A program made the position numbers and the translations under genes. A stretch of 58,851 bases of DNA from Nodosilinea foveolarum (GTDB lineage Bacteria; Cyanobacteriota; Cyanobacteriia; Phormidesmidales; Phormidesmidaceae). The stretch's first letter is position 1. Each line of letters starts with the position of its first letter. The notes below the pieces were generated by a model. The model was not told the origin of the DNA. It worked only from the letters and a program-made list of their open reading frames with translations, and made no database searches. Shown one piece after another: positions 49,481 to 57,336 of the stretch. The DNA is taken from NCBI GenBank assembly GCA_003242035.1, contig QBMC01000008.1, positions 1 through 58,851 on the forward strand. Reading direction: 5' to 3'.

Positions 49481-49801
49481 ATGACAGTCAATATTTTAAA
49501 ACTGGAATTCAAAAGTGACTCTCACGATGCGACAGTCAAGAAGCTTATGCCGACGATAGAGTTCTATCGCTCAGAGGGTAGGAGTTTACCGGATATCTAT
49601 GCGGCACTTTGTGAGGCAAAGGCGCTTTCAAAAGGAAACGCACCTCCAATGAGTCTCTCCACATTTAGAAACGGTTATTACCAGAACCGCACCGACTCAG
49701 CCACTCAGAGTACAACGAAAAAAAACTACCAAGGAATGGGAAAAAAAGCGACTATTTCCTCTGCAAATTTCCTCTGCAAAGACGCCTGTGAAAAGTCGTA
49801 A
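49481..49801 (+). CDS. TraK-like helical protein, third copy
   Basis: 106 residues from the ATG at 49481; the frame is open from 49418 but overlaps the previous gene, and no good ribosome-binding site is seen. The module KKLMPTIEFYRSEGRSLPDI, then YAALCEAK...MSLSTFRNGYY, is closest to the 46700 protein (both have FYRSEG). The C-terminus is poor in order. Last gene of the oriT-proximal plus-strand set. Confidence 0.55.
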   Translation: MTVNILKLEFKSDSHDATVKKLMPTIEFYRSEGRSLPDIYAALCEAKALSKGNAPPMSLSTFRNGYYQNRTDSATQSTTKKNYQGMGKKATISSANFLCKDACEKS

Positions 49802-49848
49802 ATCGCGATCTTAACGTCCAATTGTTAGGAACCAGCGCGATCGTCCTT

Positions 49849-50001
49849 CTATTCTATTTTCTGCTGGTGTCTTATCCAAACCTTTTCTGCGAGGACTTTT
49901 GCCTGTTCGATTACAGCGTTTGTGAGTTCTGGGGAAGCTAGCTCCAATCCACCCATTTTGACAGCAACAAAATCGTACTCAATGATCGTGGCAATCAGGA
50001 C
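49849..50001 (-). pseudogene. Remnant of an unidentified gene's 3' end
   Basis: 50 codons open between two stops, coding-like (IIEYDFVAVKMGGLELASPE, then LTNAVIEQAKVLAEKVW), with only an internal Met. It looks like the C-terminal end of a lost gene. Family not recognised. Confidence 0.35.
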
Positions 50002-50089
50002 TCATCGTACCGCTGGACGATCCAGCCAGCCATGACAGCTCCTACCAGATGGCTAACTCCCACCTCCAGCCGGATGCTACGAATGGCAA

Positions 50090-50119
50090 CCCTATAAACA
50101 AGTAAACATATTTATAGGG
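50090..50119. repeat. Par locus 2 inverted-repeat site 1
   Basis: CCCTATAAA (50090-50098) and TTTATAGGG (50111-50119), exact complements with a 12-base spacer, 107 bases before parA2. The same arm sequence recurs at 51226-51275 and 53100-53141. Confidence 0.7.
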
Positions 50120-50226
50120 TTTTAGGTAAATATGGCGATATAAAAGGCTAGAGGTATTGCCATTAGTCCGTCATCCCTATTTATATGGTTATATGAAAGC
50201 ATAGTTACTTGTAAGCACGTAAACCT

Positions 50227-50853
50227 ATGCAATGGATCGCGGTTTCCAATATAAAAGGAGGAGTAGGAAAATCAACCATAGCCCTATCTCTAGCCCACTG
50301 GCTCGCACAAAAGGGCTACACAGTCGCCGTCGTTGATGACGACCGCAACCGCACTGTTAGCAAATGGCAAGCCCGAGCAGCCATGAACCCAAATTCAGAA
50401 CAGCCAGCCTTTAAGATCTATCCGTTTGAAGAAATAGGTAAAGCAGAAGGATGTGACTACGGCATCGTCGATACAGCAGCGAGTGTGAGTGATGAAACGA
50501 TTAAAGAGGTTACAGAGTTCGCCAACATCGTTTTAATCCCCTGCACCCCCGATATAGACGCGCTAACGGCAACCCAAGAGACTGCCGATCAGGTGATAGC
50601 CAACGGAGGCACCTATGCCATCTTGCTTAACGACTGCCCACGCGCATCAAAACGAGAAAACCAAGATATAGCAGAAGCAATCGCCGATGGAGAATACGAA
50701 CTTATCAGCCAATTCGTGAGGCACGGTATAGGTATCAAACGTGCATCGCTAGCAGGTAAGACCGTTGAGCAGATGAAAGGCACTCAGCGACTCCCGTGGC
50801 TAGACTTCAATGCAGCTTTTCAAGAATTTTCGACTAATTATCTAGAGGTGTAA
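50227..50853 (+). CDS. parA: ParA-family partition ATPase, locus 2
   Basis: 208 residues, short ParA type. Walker A is NIKGGVGKSTIAL (residues 8-20), Walker A' is VAVVDDDRNRTVSKW (about 33-47), and the B strand is YGIVDTAASVS. Similar in layout to ParA1 (11970), sharing GY.V..VDDD.NRT and ADI..A.A..ETAD-type stretches, but clearly diverged. A small ParB-like gene follows after 3 bases. The two systems have different flanking repeats, so they should not interfere. Two intact loci on one molecule suggest plasmid fusion. Confidence 0.88.
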   Translation: MQWIAVSNIKGGVGKSTIALSLAHWLAQKGYTVAVVDDDRNRTVSKWQARAAMNPNSEQPAFKIYPFEEIGKAEGCDYGIVDTAASVSDETIKEVTEFANIVLIPCTPDIDALTATQETADQVIANGGTYAILLNDCPRASKRENQDIAEAIADGEYELISQFVRHGIGIKRASLAGKTVEQMKGTQRLPWLDFNAAFQEFSTNYLEV

Positions 50854-50856
50854 CCA

Positions 50857-51183
50857 GTGGCTAACAAATTCACGCAGCAAATGAAGGCTAGCAAGGTGCC
50901 TGCTACTAAGACCTCAGTCGATATCCACCCCACACAACCAGCAGCCGCCACCGTAGAGCCAGAAGAAATTGATCCCCTCGCTCAATATTCAGAAGCAGAC
51001 CTCAAAGACGTAGTGACGCTATCGGTGAAGCTGCCCGCAGTGGTTAGGCAAGCGATTAGAACTCAATGTGCACAGGAAAACATCAAGCTTGCCACAGAAG
51101 TAAAAAAGTGGCTTGTAGAGCGCTTTGACTTACCTGAAGGTTTCACCGCTGAAACCATTTTGTCTGACGGTAGGACTAAGTAA
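50857..51183 (+). CDS. Small ParB-like centromere-binding protein, locus 2
   Basis: 108 residues from a GTG start with TAGAGGTG 6 bases upstream. The basic, polar N-terminal tail is followed by a C-terminal RHH-like domain (VVTLSVKLPAVVRQAIRTQC, then IKLATEVKKWLVERFDLPEG). Expected to bind the CCTATAA inverted repeats on either side of the locus and activate ParA2. The organisation is the same as at locus 1. Confidence 0.7.
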   Translation: MANKFTQQMKASKVPATKTSVDIHPTQPAAATVEPEEIDPLAQYSEADLKDVVTLSVKLPAVVRQAIRTQCAQENIKLATEVKKWLVERFDLPEGFTAETILSDGRTK

Positions 51184-51199
51184 GGCCCGCTTATTAAAG

Positions 51200-51302
51200 T
51201 CAAATATGAAAACATACAAGCAGATAAACCTATAGCCCTATAAGCACAGTTAAATATTTATAGGGTTATAGGTTTATGCTATGGTCGCTGTGTCAGGGGA
51301 GC
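51200..51302. repeat. Left copy of a duplicated control segment around the nucleotidyltransferase gene
   Basis: Begins TCAAATATGAAAACA, contains the CCTATAA inverted repeat and ends ATGCTATGG...TCAGGGGA. The partner is at 53086-53171 in the same orientation. The copies share both ends and differ in the middle. Confidence 0.75.
51226..51275. repeat. Par locus 2 inverted-repeat site 2
   Basis: AAACCTATAGCCCTATAA (51226-51243) and TTATAGGGTTATAGGTTT (51258-51275) are complementary at 17 of 18 positions with a 14-base spacer. It lies 43 bases after parB2 and is the longest of the three sites; a probable centromere. Confidence 0.8.
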
Positions 51303-51660
51303 GCCAGCCCCGCCCACCAGCAGTGCCCCGTGAGGCGGTCAATGAAATGCTGTCTAAAATCAATGGTGGCTAGCGGCTGCGTGAGCGCCAAACGACAGGA
51401 GCAGAAAAAAACCTTGAAAACGATAAATACAGGCTTTTTTAGGCGTTTTGCCAGGGAGGGGTTGTCAGCGTCAGACTATATCGTTGTGCTGAATCACTGT
51501 GTCTTTGGCTTATGGCTTCCTACGCGTGATCGCTATCTGCCTAAAGCCGTGTTGCTGGAAGTGGTTGCGCAAGTTATCGAGATCTCAAGAGCTATAACGC
51601 CAGCAGCACTGGTGACAGCTATTAGCTCAACCACCGATGCCTTTGACTGGGCAGAGATCG

Positions 51661-52854
51661 CTAGGGTTCGATTTGTTGGTCAGGCGCTTGCGCTGCTTCT
51701 TCAATGTCTCGAATACGCTTAGCAATCTCATTCCATCGCTGTCGGTCTTCTAAAGAAGGCTGAGAATGCAGCACTATTTTATCGCTATCGAATTGAGCTA
51801 CTAGCCGTCCATCGCCCTTACTTTCAATCGTAAAGACCTGCGTTTGGTTATGCAGAATCAGATTGTAGAAATTCCCCCGCGCAACCGTCATCCCCTCCTT
51901 TGATACGACAGCTCGCCCGATGCTCTGAGCTGAGACAAACGCCTGTAATGCAACTGGATAGATATCGTCAGCCCACTGCCGGTCAGCCACCTCCCTAATG
52001 CCCGCACTGACAGTAAGCGCCTGGACGATGGCTAATAAATCGAACTCAGCCGCCCAACGATAGATATAGAGGTAATCTAACTCGCCTTGCAGCACTTTCA
52101 AAATAGCAAGCACATCGCGCCGTTGCTTTTCAGATTCACTCCGTAACCCCCAGCGGAGCTTGCTAATAATGACATCTTCAGGTGAAGCCAGATAGACCTC
52201 CGTCGCGTTCGGAAACGCGTAGCGCCTGCGCCGCTCAAACTGTTGTTGAGTATAGGTATCCTCATCTGCAATCATCAAATCTGCACGGGAAATGGTTTCC
52301 ATGTGAGTGACTTGCAGCGTCTTCATCCGTCCAGCGGCCACGTCATCTGCACCTGCGACGTAAAACCCATTTTGTTCGAGTGCAGCTACAAGCTGCGCAA
52401 TACTCGCTCTAGGCACTTGAATAACAACATCAAGATCGCGGGTAGTGCGGGGGTCACCATAGGCGATCGCCGCCACCCCACCCGTGATGTAATAGGGGAT
52501 ATTAGCATTTTCAAAGAGTGTTTGGAGCTGAGTGGCAAGTTCGGCAGAATTTTGAATCCAGGTCATGCGATTGCCCTGAGGAATATAGTTAGGGGGACAA
52601 TCATCTTGTAGCCAAGCCTCAGCTATTTTTCTAGCAAACTGCTGAGGCTTGAGATGAGAAAACTGCTGCTCCAGGCACTGTAGCGAGAATTGTCTTGCGC
52701 CGTTGATGAGATTAGCCGCGATCTCGACCCGCTCAGTGACTGAGCGCTGCCTGAGCAAGTGGAAGTCTAGCAGGTCGGCCTCCACCGAGATATCGATAGC
52801 TTGAGGCCGATATCCAGCAGGTGCTGATAGTTTGGGAAGCTTTTGGATAATCAT
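51661..52854 (-). CDS. Two-domain nucleotidyltransferase-like protein
   Basis: 397 residues. The N-terminal 95 residues form a separate helical domain (DLLDFHLLRQRSVTERVEIA) I cannot name. The centre is a nucleotidyltransferase fold: GG at 125-126 in YYITGGVAAIAYGDPRTTRD, then the DxD pair Asp140/Asp142 and a third acidic stretch in RADLMIADED. A C-terminal region with strands and RWNEIAKRIRDIEEA follows. The NTase core resembles MNT/AbiEii-type enzymes, some of which are toxins or antitoxins, but no partner gene is adjacent. The gene is enclosed by the duplicated control segment, suggesting it came in as a cassette. Target unknown. Confidence 0.7.
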   Translation of the reverse strand: MIIQKLPKLSAPAGYRPQAIDISVEADLLDFHLLRQRSVTERVEIAANLINGARQFSLQCLEQQFSHLKPQQFARKIAEAWLQDDCPPNYIPQGNRMTWIQNSAELATQLQTLFENANIPYYITGGVAAIAYGDPRTTRDLDVVIQVPRASIAQLVAALEQNGFYVAGADDVAAGRMKTLQVTHMETISRADLMIADEDTYTQQQFERRRRYAFPNATEVYLASPEDVIISKLRWGLRSESEKQRRDVLAILKVLQGELDYLYIYRWAAEFDLLAIVQALTVSAGIREVADRQWADDIYPVALQAFVSAQSIGRAVVSKEGMTVARGNFYNLILHNQTQVFTIESKGDGRLVAQFDSDKIVLHSQPSLEDRQRWNEIAKRIRDIEEAAQAPDQQIEP

Positions 52855-53085
52855 TGCTACTGCGCAGTCAAGTTATTTCTATCCAATTGGCAGGAAGACG
52901 ACGGAAGCCGGAAGCTGCTCGATCATTTTACTAGACATATCGCTCGACCCTTATAGACTAAGCCAACGTAGAACGATTCTGTGAAGCGCTGTGGGCGTTG
53001 ATTTATCTACTCAACGCTGCTGAAGCAGACCCATCGCGCCTAAGCGAACGGTAAGCCACTCCACGTCAATTAAAGCTAGATGTAT

Positions 53086-53171
53086 TCAAATATGAAAACA
53101 GATAAACCTATAAGTGTAATTACATATTTATAGGTTTATCTGCCTATGCTATGGCTGCTGGATCAGGGGAA
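53086..53171. repeat. Right copy of the duplicated control segment
   Basis: Begins TCAAATATGAAAACA and ends CCTATGCTATGG...TCAGGGGA, matching 51200-51302. It is followed by a 22-codon frame starting MLW, like the left copy. Confidence 0.75.
53100..53141. repeat. Par locus 2 inverted-repeat site 3
   Basis: AGATAAACCTATAA (53100-53113) and TTATAGGTTTATCT (53128-53141) are exact 14-bp complements with a 14-base spacer. It is 1.9 kb from parB2. Confidence 0.8.
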
Positions 53172-53494
53172 CTTCATACCCTTTGACATAGATGAACATG
53201 GAAGCCCACGCTGAATATTAAGAATCTCAAGGCATCGATCCGCTAGACGCTATGTCTATTGTGGGCTGTAATACGCCATTGTCTAGAATTGGAGAGATTT
53301 TGGTCGTTAAAGCTGAAACTATTTACTGACGGTAGTTTCGGCTCTAAGTCTTTATGCTCATCGAAAGCTTGCGTTTAGGCTTAGCGATGCCTGAAACCAT
53401 TGGAAAATCGTTAATAGAGTCTAAAGGGATCGGCTTAATGACCAAAATTTCTCGGCTTCTATGCATAAGCGACTCCCTAATTAAACTGTGTGAA

Positions 53495-53529
53495 AGCCGC
53501 CTTGCACCTTAGCTACAAGGCGGCTTTTT
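53495..53529 (+). terminator. Rho-independent terminator
   Basis: AGCCGCCTTG (53495-53504) and CAAGGCGGCT (53516-53525) form a perfect GC-rich 10-bp stem with an 11-base loop, followed by TTTTT. It insulates the dynamin operon from upstream transcription. Confidence 0.85.
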
Positions 53530-53619
53530 GATGGGCATATTGTCTTTTGTTGTTTGATGCTTTTGGCAGTGGCTTGTCTACACTGAGCCAGCAATGTACT
53601 CTATCTAGGCGTTTTTACG

Positions 53620-56043
53620 ATGCAGCCTCTCCCTCAATGTCAGCATCTGCAAGCAGATGTCGATCAGCTTTTGCACCTTGTGTCAGATCAACCGCAGTTG
53701 GCAGCTATCGAGACTCACCATGTGCAGGCTGCCTTAGAAAAAGCGATTGCCCCTGTTTTTGAAATTGTTTTTGCAGGCGCGTTTAGCGCGGGTAAATCGA
53801 TGCTGATTAATGCATTGCTAGAGCGAGAGCTGCTCTACAGCGCGGAGGGTCATGCTACTGGCACGGAATGCCGGATTGCCTACGCTGAGGCCGATGCTGA
53901 ACGGGTGGTGCTGACGTTTTTGTCGGAGGCAGATATTTGGGAGCAGGCCGCAGCCTTGTGCCAGCGGCTAAATCTTGTAGAAGGCTCACCGCTGGATACC
54001 TTAAGAGCCTTGACTGAACTAGAAACTCAAGCTACGGCGATCATTCAAGCAGAGGGCGGTGAGAGCAAATCGGAGCGGGCTAAGCAGGCTACAGCGCTGC
54101 GGTATTTGGCTCAGGGCTATCAGGCCAATCAAGTGCGGATTGACGCGCATAGCAATCGCATCTGGTCGATGGAGCAGTTAAATTTTGGAGATTTGCAGGC
54201 AGCGGCCAGTTACGCGCGACGTGGCATCAACAGCGCTGTGCTCAAACGAATTGATTATTTTTGCCATCATCGGCTGCTGCAAGATGGCAACGTTTTGATC
54301 GATACGCCGGGGATTGATGCGCCGGTTAAAAAGGACGCTGAACTTACCTATGCCAAAATTCAAGATCCTGAAACGTCTGCCGTAGTTTGTGTGCTAAAAG
54401 TGGCCTCAGCCGGGGATATGACCACTGAAGAAACTGAACTGTTGGATAAAATCCGGCGAAATCCGGGTATCCGAGATCGCGTCTTCTATGCCTTTAACCG
54501 AATAGACGAAGCTTGGTACAACACCCAGCTCCGGCAGCGGCTAGAGCAGCTCATTGCCAGCCAATTTCACGATTCAAAAAACCGAGTGTACAAAACTAGC
54601 GGGCTGTTGGGTTTTTGGGGTAGTCAGCTCAGACAAACTGATGCGAGCGATCGCTTTGGCCTAGATTCGCTGTTTGCCAACTCGCTACAGAGTGCCGATG
54701 GCCGCGAAGATACGCCTCAATTTGTCAATGAGTTTAACCGCTACTGTGCCAGCTCGGGAAAATTGCCAGTTGAGCGATTTCACATTGATGTGCGTAGCTA
54801 CGAAACGCCTAATCAAAACTATGTGCGAATTTTGACAGAGCAGGGGCCAGCCCTGACGGAGCAGCTAATTGCTGACAGTGGCATTGAGCGATTTAGAGCT
54901 GAAATTAGTCGCTATTTGCTCGAAGAAAAGCGCCCCATGTTACTGATGAATTTGGTAGAGGACTTGCAGCCGATTTGCAACGAGCTTCGGCAAGTGCTGT
55001 TGACGGCGCATGATCAGCTCAAAAGCCAGCCCACTGACCTTGAAGCGCTTAAAAATGAGGAGTTTAGGCAGCTCGGGCTAGAGATGCAAACTGTAGCTCA
55101 GCAGTTTCAGCAGCATTTAGAAGAGAAGATCAATCAGGTGGTTTCTAGCAACCAAAATCAAGTCTTTGAAGCAGAATTTCTGACTTTAAAGCGCTCAATG
55201 GTGCAGACGCTTGATCAGCTTTTGCAAACATTTTCGGTAGGAGAGGTGCATCAGCGGGCGCAGCGCAGTCATCGGCGCAATTCGGTAGTGCCGCTTTTGG
55301 GGATCTTGGCAGAGGCGTTTTACTATTTGGCCAATGGCTTAGAAGATGAGCTGGTAGGGGCTTCTCAATCGTTAGGCCGATTGTTGTTTGAGCAGTTGCG
55401 GGCTGAAATTCCTCAGCAGCGCTATTACCATCAACTGCTGCGGATGTTGGGAGATGATAGCGGCATTGAGCAGTTGCTGGCTCAGACTGAACAGACGACG
55501 CTGCATGTGTTGATGAGTGCAGCCCAGACGGAGTGCGATCGCTATGTGCGCGAGTGTCCAGAGTTTTTTGCAGCAGAGACAGCTTCATTATTTCAATTGC
55601 AAGAGACCTTGCAGCAGGCATGTCAGGGCTATGATTATCAGAGCATGATCGACGCTGAACCTGCGATTCGGCAGTTGTTGAAAATGGATTTCGAGCAGAA
55701 GGTGTCTAAAACCGTGATGCGAACCTTTCGGCAAACGATTAACCAAACGCTCAATACGCACTTGCTGCCAGCCATTCAGCAGCAAGTAGCTGTCATTTTG
55801 GGACAATATGATCGTGCGCGTCATTATATGACTGCGATTTTGCATAGAGAAGCTGAAGAAAAACTGCAAAATCAGCAGCGACTTTTATCTGAGCTGGGGC
55901 AGAGCATCGCTGAGTATAACGAATCGGTAGGCAATATTAATAGCTGTTTGGTGATGATGGGATGCGATCACCAGAAAATAGCCACAATATCACTCAGTCC
56001 TGCATCTACAGCTTTTAACCGTGAACCAGCCTACAGCCGTTAG
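53620..56043 (+). CDS. Dynamin-like GTPase
   Basis: 807 residues. The G1 motif is GAFSAGKS (53-60), the switch Thr is in GHATGTECRIA (near 85), G3 is DTPGID (about 226-231) and the G4-like motif is FNRIDEAW (about 290). Long helical stalk regions follow (residues about 420-560 and 680-780) with a hydrophobic patch (VVPLLGILAEAFYYLANGLE, near 550) that could contact membrane. This is the bacterial dynamin plan, GTP-driven membrane remodelling; several bacterial relatives act in membrane repair or phage defence. Start ATG at 53620, weak ribosome-binding site. Two KGK genes and an HNH gene follow with 25-34-base gaps, a likely operon. Confidence 0.85.
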   Translation: MQPLPQCQHLQADVDQLLHLVSDQPQLAAIETHHVQAALEKAIAPVFEIVFAGAFSAGKSMLINALLERELLYSAEGHATGTECRIAYAEADAERVVLTFLSEADIWEQAAALCQRLNLVEGSPLDTLRALTELETQATAIIQAEGGESKSERAKQATALRYLAQGYQANQVRIDAHSNRIWSMEQLNFGDLQAAASYARRGINSAVLKRIDYFCHHRLLQDGNVLIDTPGIDAPVKKDAELTYAKIQDPETSAVVCVLKVASAGDMTTEETELLDKIRRNPGIRDRVFYAFNRIDEAWYNTQLRQRLEQLIASQFHDSKNRVYKTSGLLGFWGSQLRQTDASDRFGLDSLFANSLQSADGREDTPQFVNEFNRYCASSGKLPVERFHIDVRSYETPNQNYVRILTEQGPALTEQLIADSGIERFRAEISRYLLEEKRPMLLMNLVEDLQPICNELRQVLLTAHDQLKSQPTDLEALKNEEFRQLGLEMQTVAQQFQQHLEEKINQVVSSNQNQVFEAEFLTLKRSMVQTLDQLLQTFSVGEVHQRAQRSHRRNSVVPLLGILAEAFYYLANGLEDELVGASQSLGRLLFEQLRAEIPQQRYYHQLLRMLGDDSGIEQLLAQTEQTTLHVLMSAAQTECDRYVRECPEFFAAETASLFQLQETLQQACQGYDYQSMIDAEPAIRQLLKMDFEQKVSKTVMRTFRQTINQTLNTHLLPAIQQQVAVILGQYDRARHYMTAILHREAEEKLQNQQRLLSELGQSIAEYNESVGNINSCLVMMGCDHQKIATISLSPASTAFNREPAYSR

Positions 56044-56074
56044 GAAAACTTTAACTAATTTTTAGAACGTAAAA

Positions 56075-56689
56075 ATGAAAAATCAGGAATTTCAGCTTCT
56101 ATCTGATGACGATGTTGTGAGCTTGCACCATAGTAAACAAGCTCTATTCGAGAAGACAAACTTTAGAGTGCAAGACTGTTATCTAGCGTTTGACAATCAC
56201 TTTGGTATAGATACTAGACCCCGGCAGAATGGAGGGATTACTGCTAGCTTTCTTAAAGCGAATGATAGCGCTTTGGGCTGGATTGAGGGACAGATGAATG
56301 TTTGCCTAGCCTTTTTGCCAGAACAGGTTATAACGGCTTCTGAAACTGCGAAAACGAGCTATCAACCCTTAGACAAAGATCTTCTGAAAACTCAACATAA
56401 TGTGGGCAAGCTATGGTGTCCAGGATGCGAGTTAATATATGAATTGAAAGACAGGCTACGTATAAATCTGGGTATTCAGGATGCAGCCTACAGCAAGTAT
56501 TTTTGGCTGGATCGCGGCATTGAGTGCGAGGTACTTCAAACCACGGGCAGAACCTCTGGTTGGCAGTCGGGCCTAGTTCGTCTACAGATTATTTTTGTGC
56601 CAAAAGATGAAATCGCTGATCCAGAAGAGTCTGCTAGTGAGAACTCTGCCTTAGAAAGCTTACGTCAACCGGTTTTGACTACGCTTTGA
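56075..56689 (+). CDS. KGK-domain family protein
   Basis: 204 residues. The C-terminal half has the KGK-family pattern: WLDRGIECEVLQTTGRTSGW, then QSGLVRLQIIFVPKDE. It is preceded by DDDVVSLHHSKQALFEKTNF, a typical start. The family is mainly cyanobacterial and of unknown function. A two-cysteine motif (KLWCPGCELIYEL) may bind metal. It lies 31 bases after the dynamin gene and is followed by a shorter paralogue. Confidence 0.75.
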   Translation: MKNQEFQLLSDDDVVSLHHSKQALFEKTNFRVQDCYLAFDNHFGIDTRPRQNGGITASFLKANDSALGWIEGQMNVCLAFLPEQVITASETAKTSYQPLDKDLLKTQHNVGKLWCPGCELIYELKDRLRINLGIQDAAYSKYFWLDRGIECEVLQTTGRTSGWQSGLVRLQIIFVPKDEIADPEESASENSALESLRQPVLTTL

Positions 56690-56714
56690 GAATATTAATA
56701 CCGAGATATAAACA

Positions 56715-57062
56715 ATGAATAATCAATCTATGAGCAATGTTGAAATTCTGGACGCTGATGATGTTATTTCCTGTAAAGATTCTTGGGTAATGAGTAATAA
56801 TACATATCTTACTGAAGAGTTGTTGAAGCGCTCTTGGCATCTGATAGATTTTGACGGAAGTAGGTGCGATGAAGATTGGATCGTACAACAGATGGACTGT
56901 CGTGTGCTGCGGGCAGGTGATTCAAAAGGATGGCAATCAGGGACAATGACCGTGCGTATCGAAGTTGTAGTTGAATTTGAACCCGATGTGTCCGAAGACG
57001 AGGCTGAGGAAAGCTTTACGTTAGAATCAGATGAGTCGCCGTTGGCGGTTTTGCGAGACTAG
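56715..57062 (+). CDS. KGK-domain family protein, shorter paralogue
   Basis: 115 residues. The same order of motifs as its neighbour in compact form: ILDADDVISCKDSWVMSN, then MDCRVLRAGDSKGWQSGTMT and VRIEVVVEFEPD, with an acidic tail. It starts at the first ATG (56715); a second Met at residue 6 is also possible. Paired KGK genes suggest a heteromer. Function unknown. Confidence 0.75.
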   Translation: MNNQSMSNVEILDADDVISCKDSWVMSNNTYLTEELLKRSWHLIDFDGSRCDEDWIVQQMDCRVLRAGDSKGWQSGTMTVRIEVVVEFEPDVSEDEAEESFTLESDESPLAVLRD

Positions 57063-57096
57063 CGCATCAAGCCTAAAGCATACAGAATCCATCCTG

Positions 57097-57336
57097 ATGA
57101 AACCGCAAAAGACCCAGCGAATTTGCATACCGGCAGCGGCTCGTGCCTATGTTTTTGAGCGCGATCATCACAAGTGCCAAAGGTGTGGCGCTGCCAAGAA
57201 CTTGACCATTGACCATATCATCCCGCTGGCGCTGGGTGGCAGTAACGACCTCAGCAACTTTCATACGCTCTGCCAAAGCTGTAACTCTAGTAAAGGCAAT
57301 CGCCTCGACGCTGCTTTTCAACGTCATTCTTTATAA
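57097..57336 (+). CDS. Small HNH endonuclease
   Basis: 79 residues from the ATG at 57097; the upstream extension to 57031 lies in the previous gene. It has two CxxC zinc pairs (CQRC at 27-30, CQSC at 59-62), the catalytic DH at 39-40 (LTIDHIIPLALGGSNDLSNF) and Asn54, the complete HNH core. Small stand-alone HNH nucleases of this kind are common; substrate unknown. It is the last gene of the dynamin/KGK set. Confidence 0.85.
   Translation: MKPQKTQRICIPAAARAYVFERDHHKCQRCGAAKNLTIDHIIPLALGGSNDLSNFHTLCQSCNSSKGNRLDAAFQRHSL

Larger units (their letters stand above)
49802..50226. other. Interval with a gene remnant and the upstream site of par locus 2
   Basis: 425 bases. It contains a degenerate minus-strand frame (49849-50001) and, near parA2, AT-rich DNA with an inverted repeat (50090-50119). 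No intact gene seen. Confidence 0.5.
51184..51660. other. Interval after parB2: partition site and a weak open frame
   Basis: 477 bases. The first 120 hold an 18-bp inverted repeat site and the left copy of a duplicated segment. Beyond that a plus-strand frame (51276-51722, 148 codons) is open and partly protein-like (VVLNHCVFGLWLPTRDRYLP), but it starts inside the duplicated control sequence and overlaps the next gene's end. I do not count it as a gene. Confidence 0.4.
52855..53619. other. 765-base interval: partition-type site, duplicated segment and terminator
   Basis: Holds the right copy of the duplicated segment (53086-53171), an inverted-repeat site and a strong terminator near 53500. 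A 52-codon plus-strand frame (53354-53512, MLIESLRLGLAMPETIGKSL and on) runs into the terminator and is probably chance or a remnant. No confident gene seen. Confidence 0.5.

Noticed and set aside
51276-51722. 148-codon plus-strand frame after parB2
   Set aside because: Its start is inside a duplicated control segment, it overlaps the NTase 3' end by 62 bases, and no family is visible; left as undecided sequence.
53354-53512. 52-codon frame before the dynamin gene
   Set aside because: It runs into the stem of the terminator and has no ribosome-binding site.
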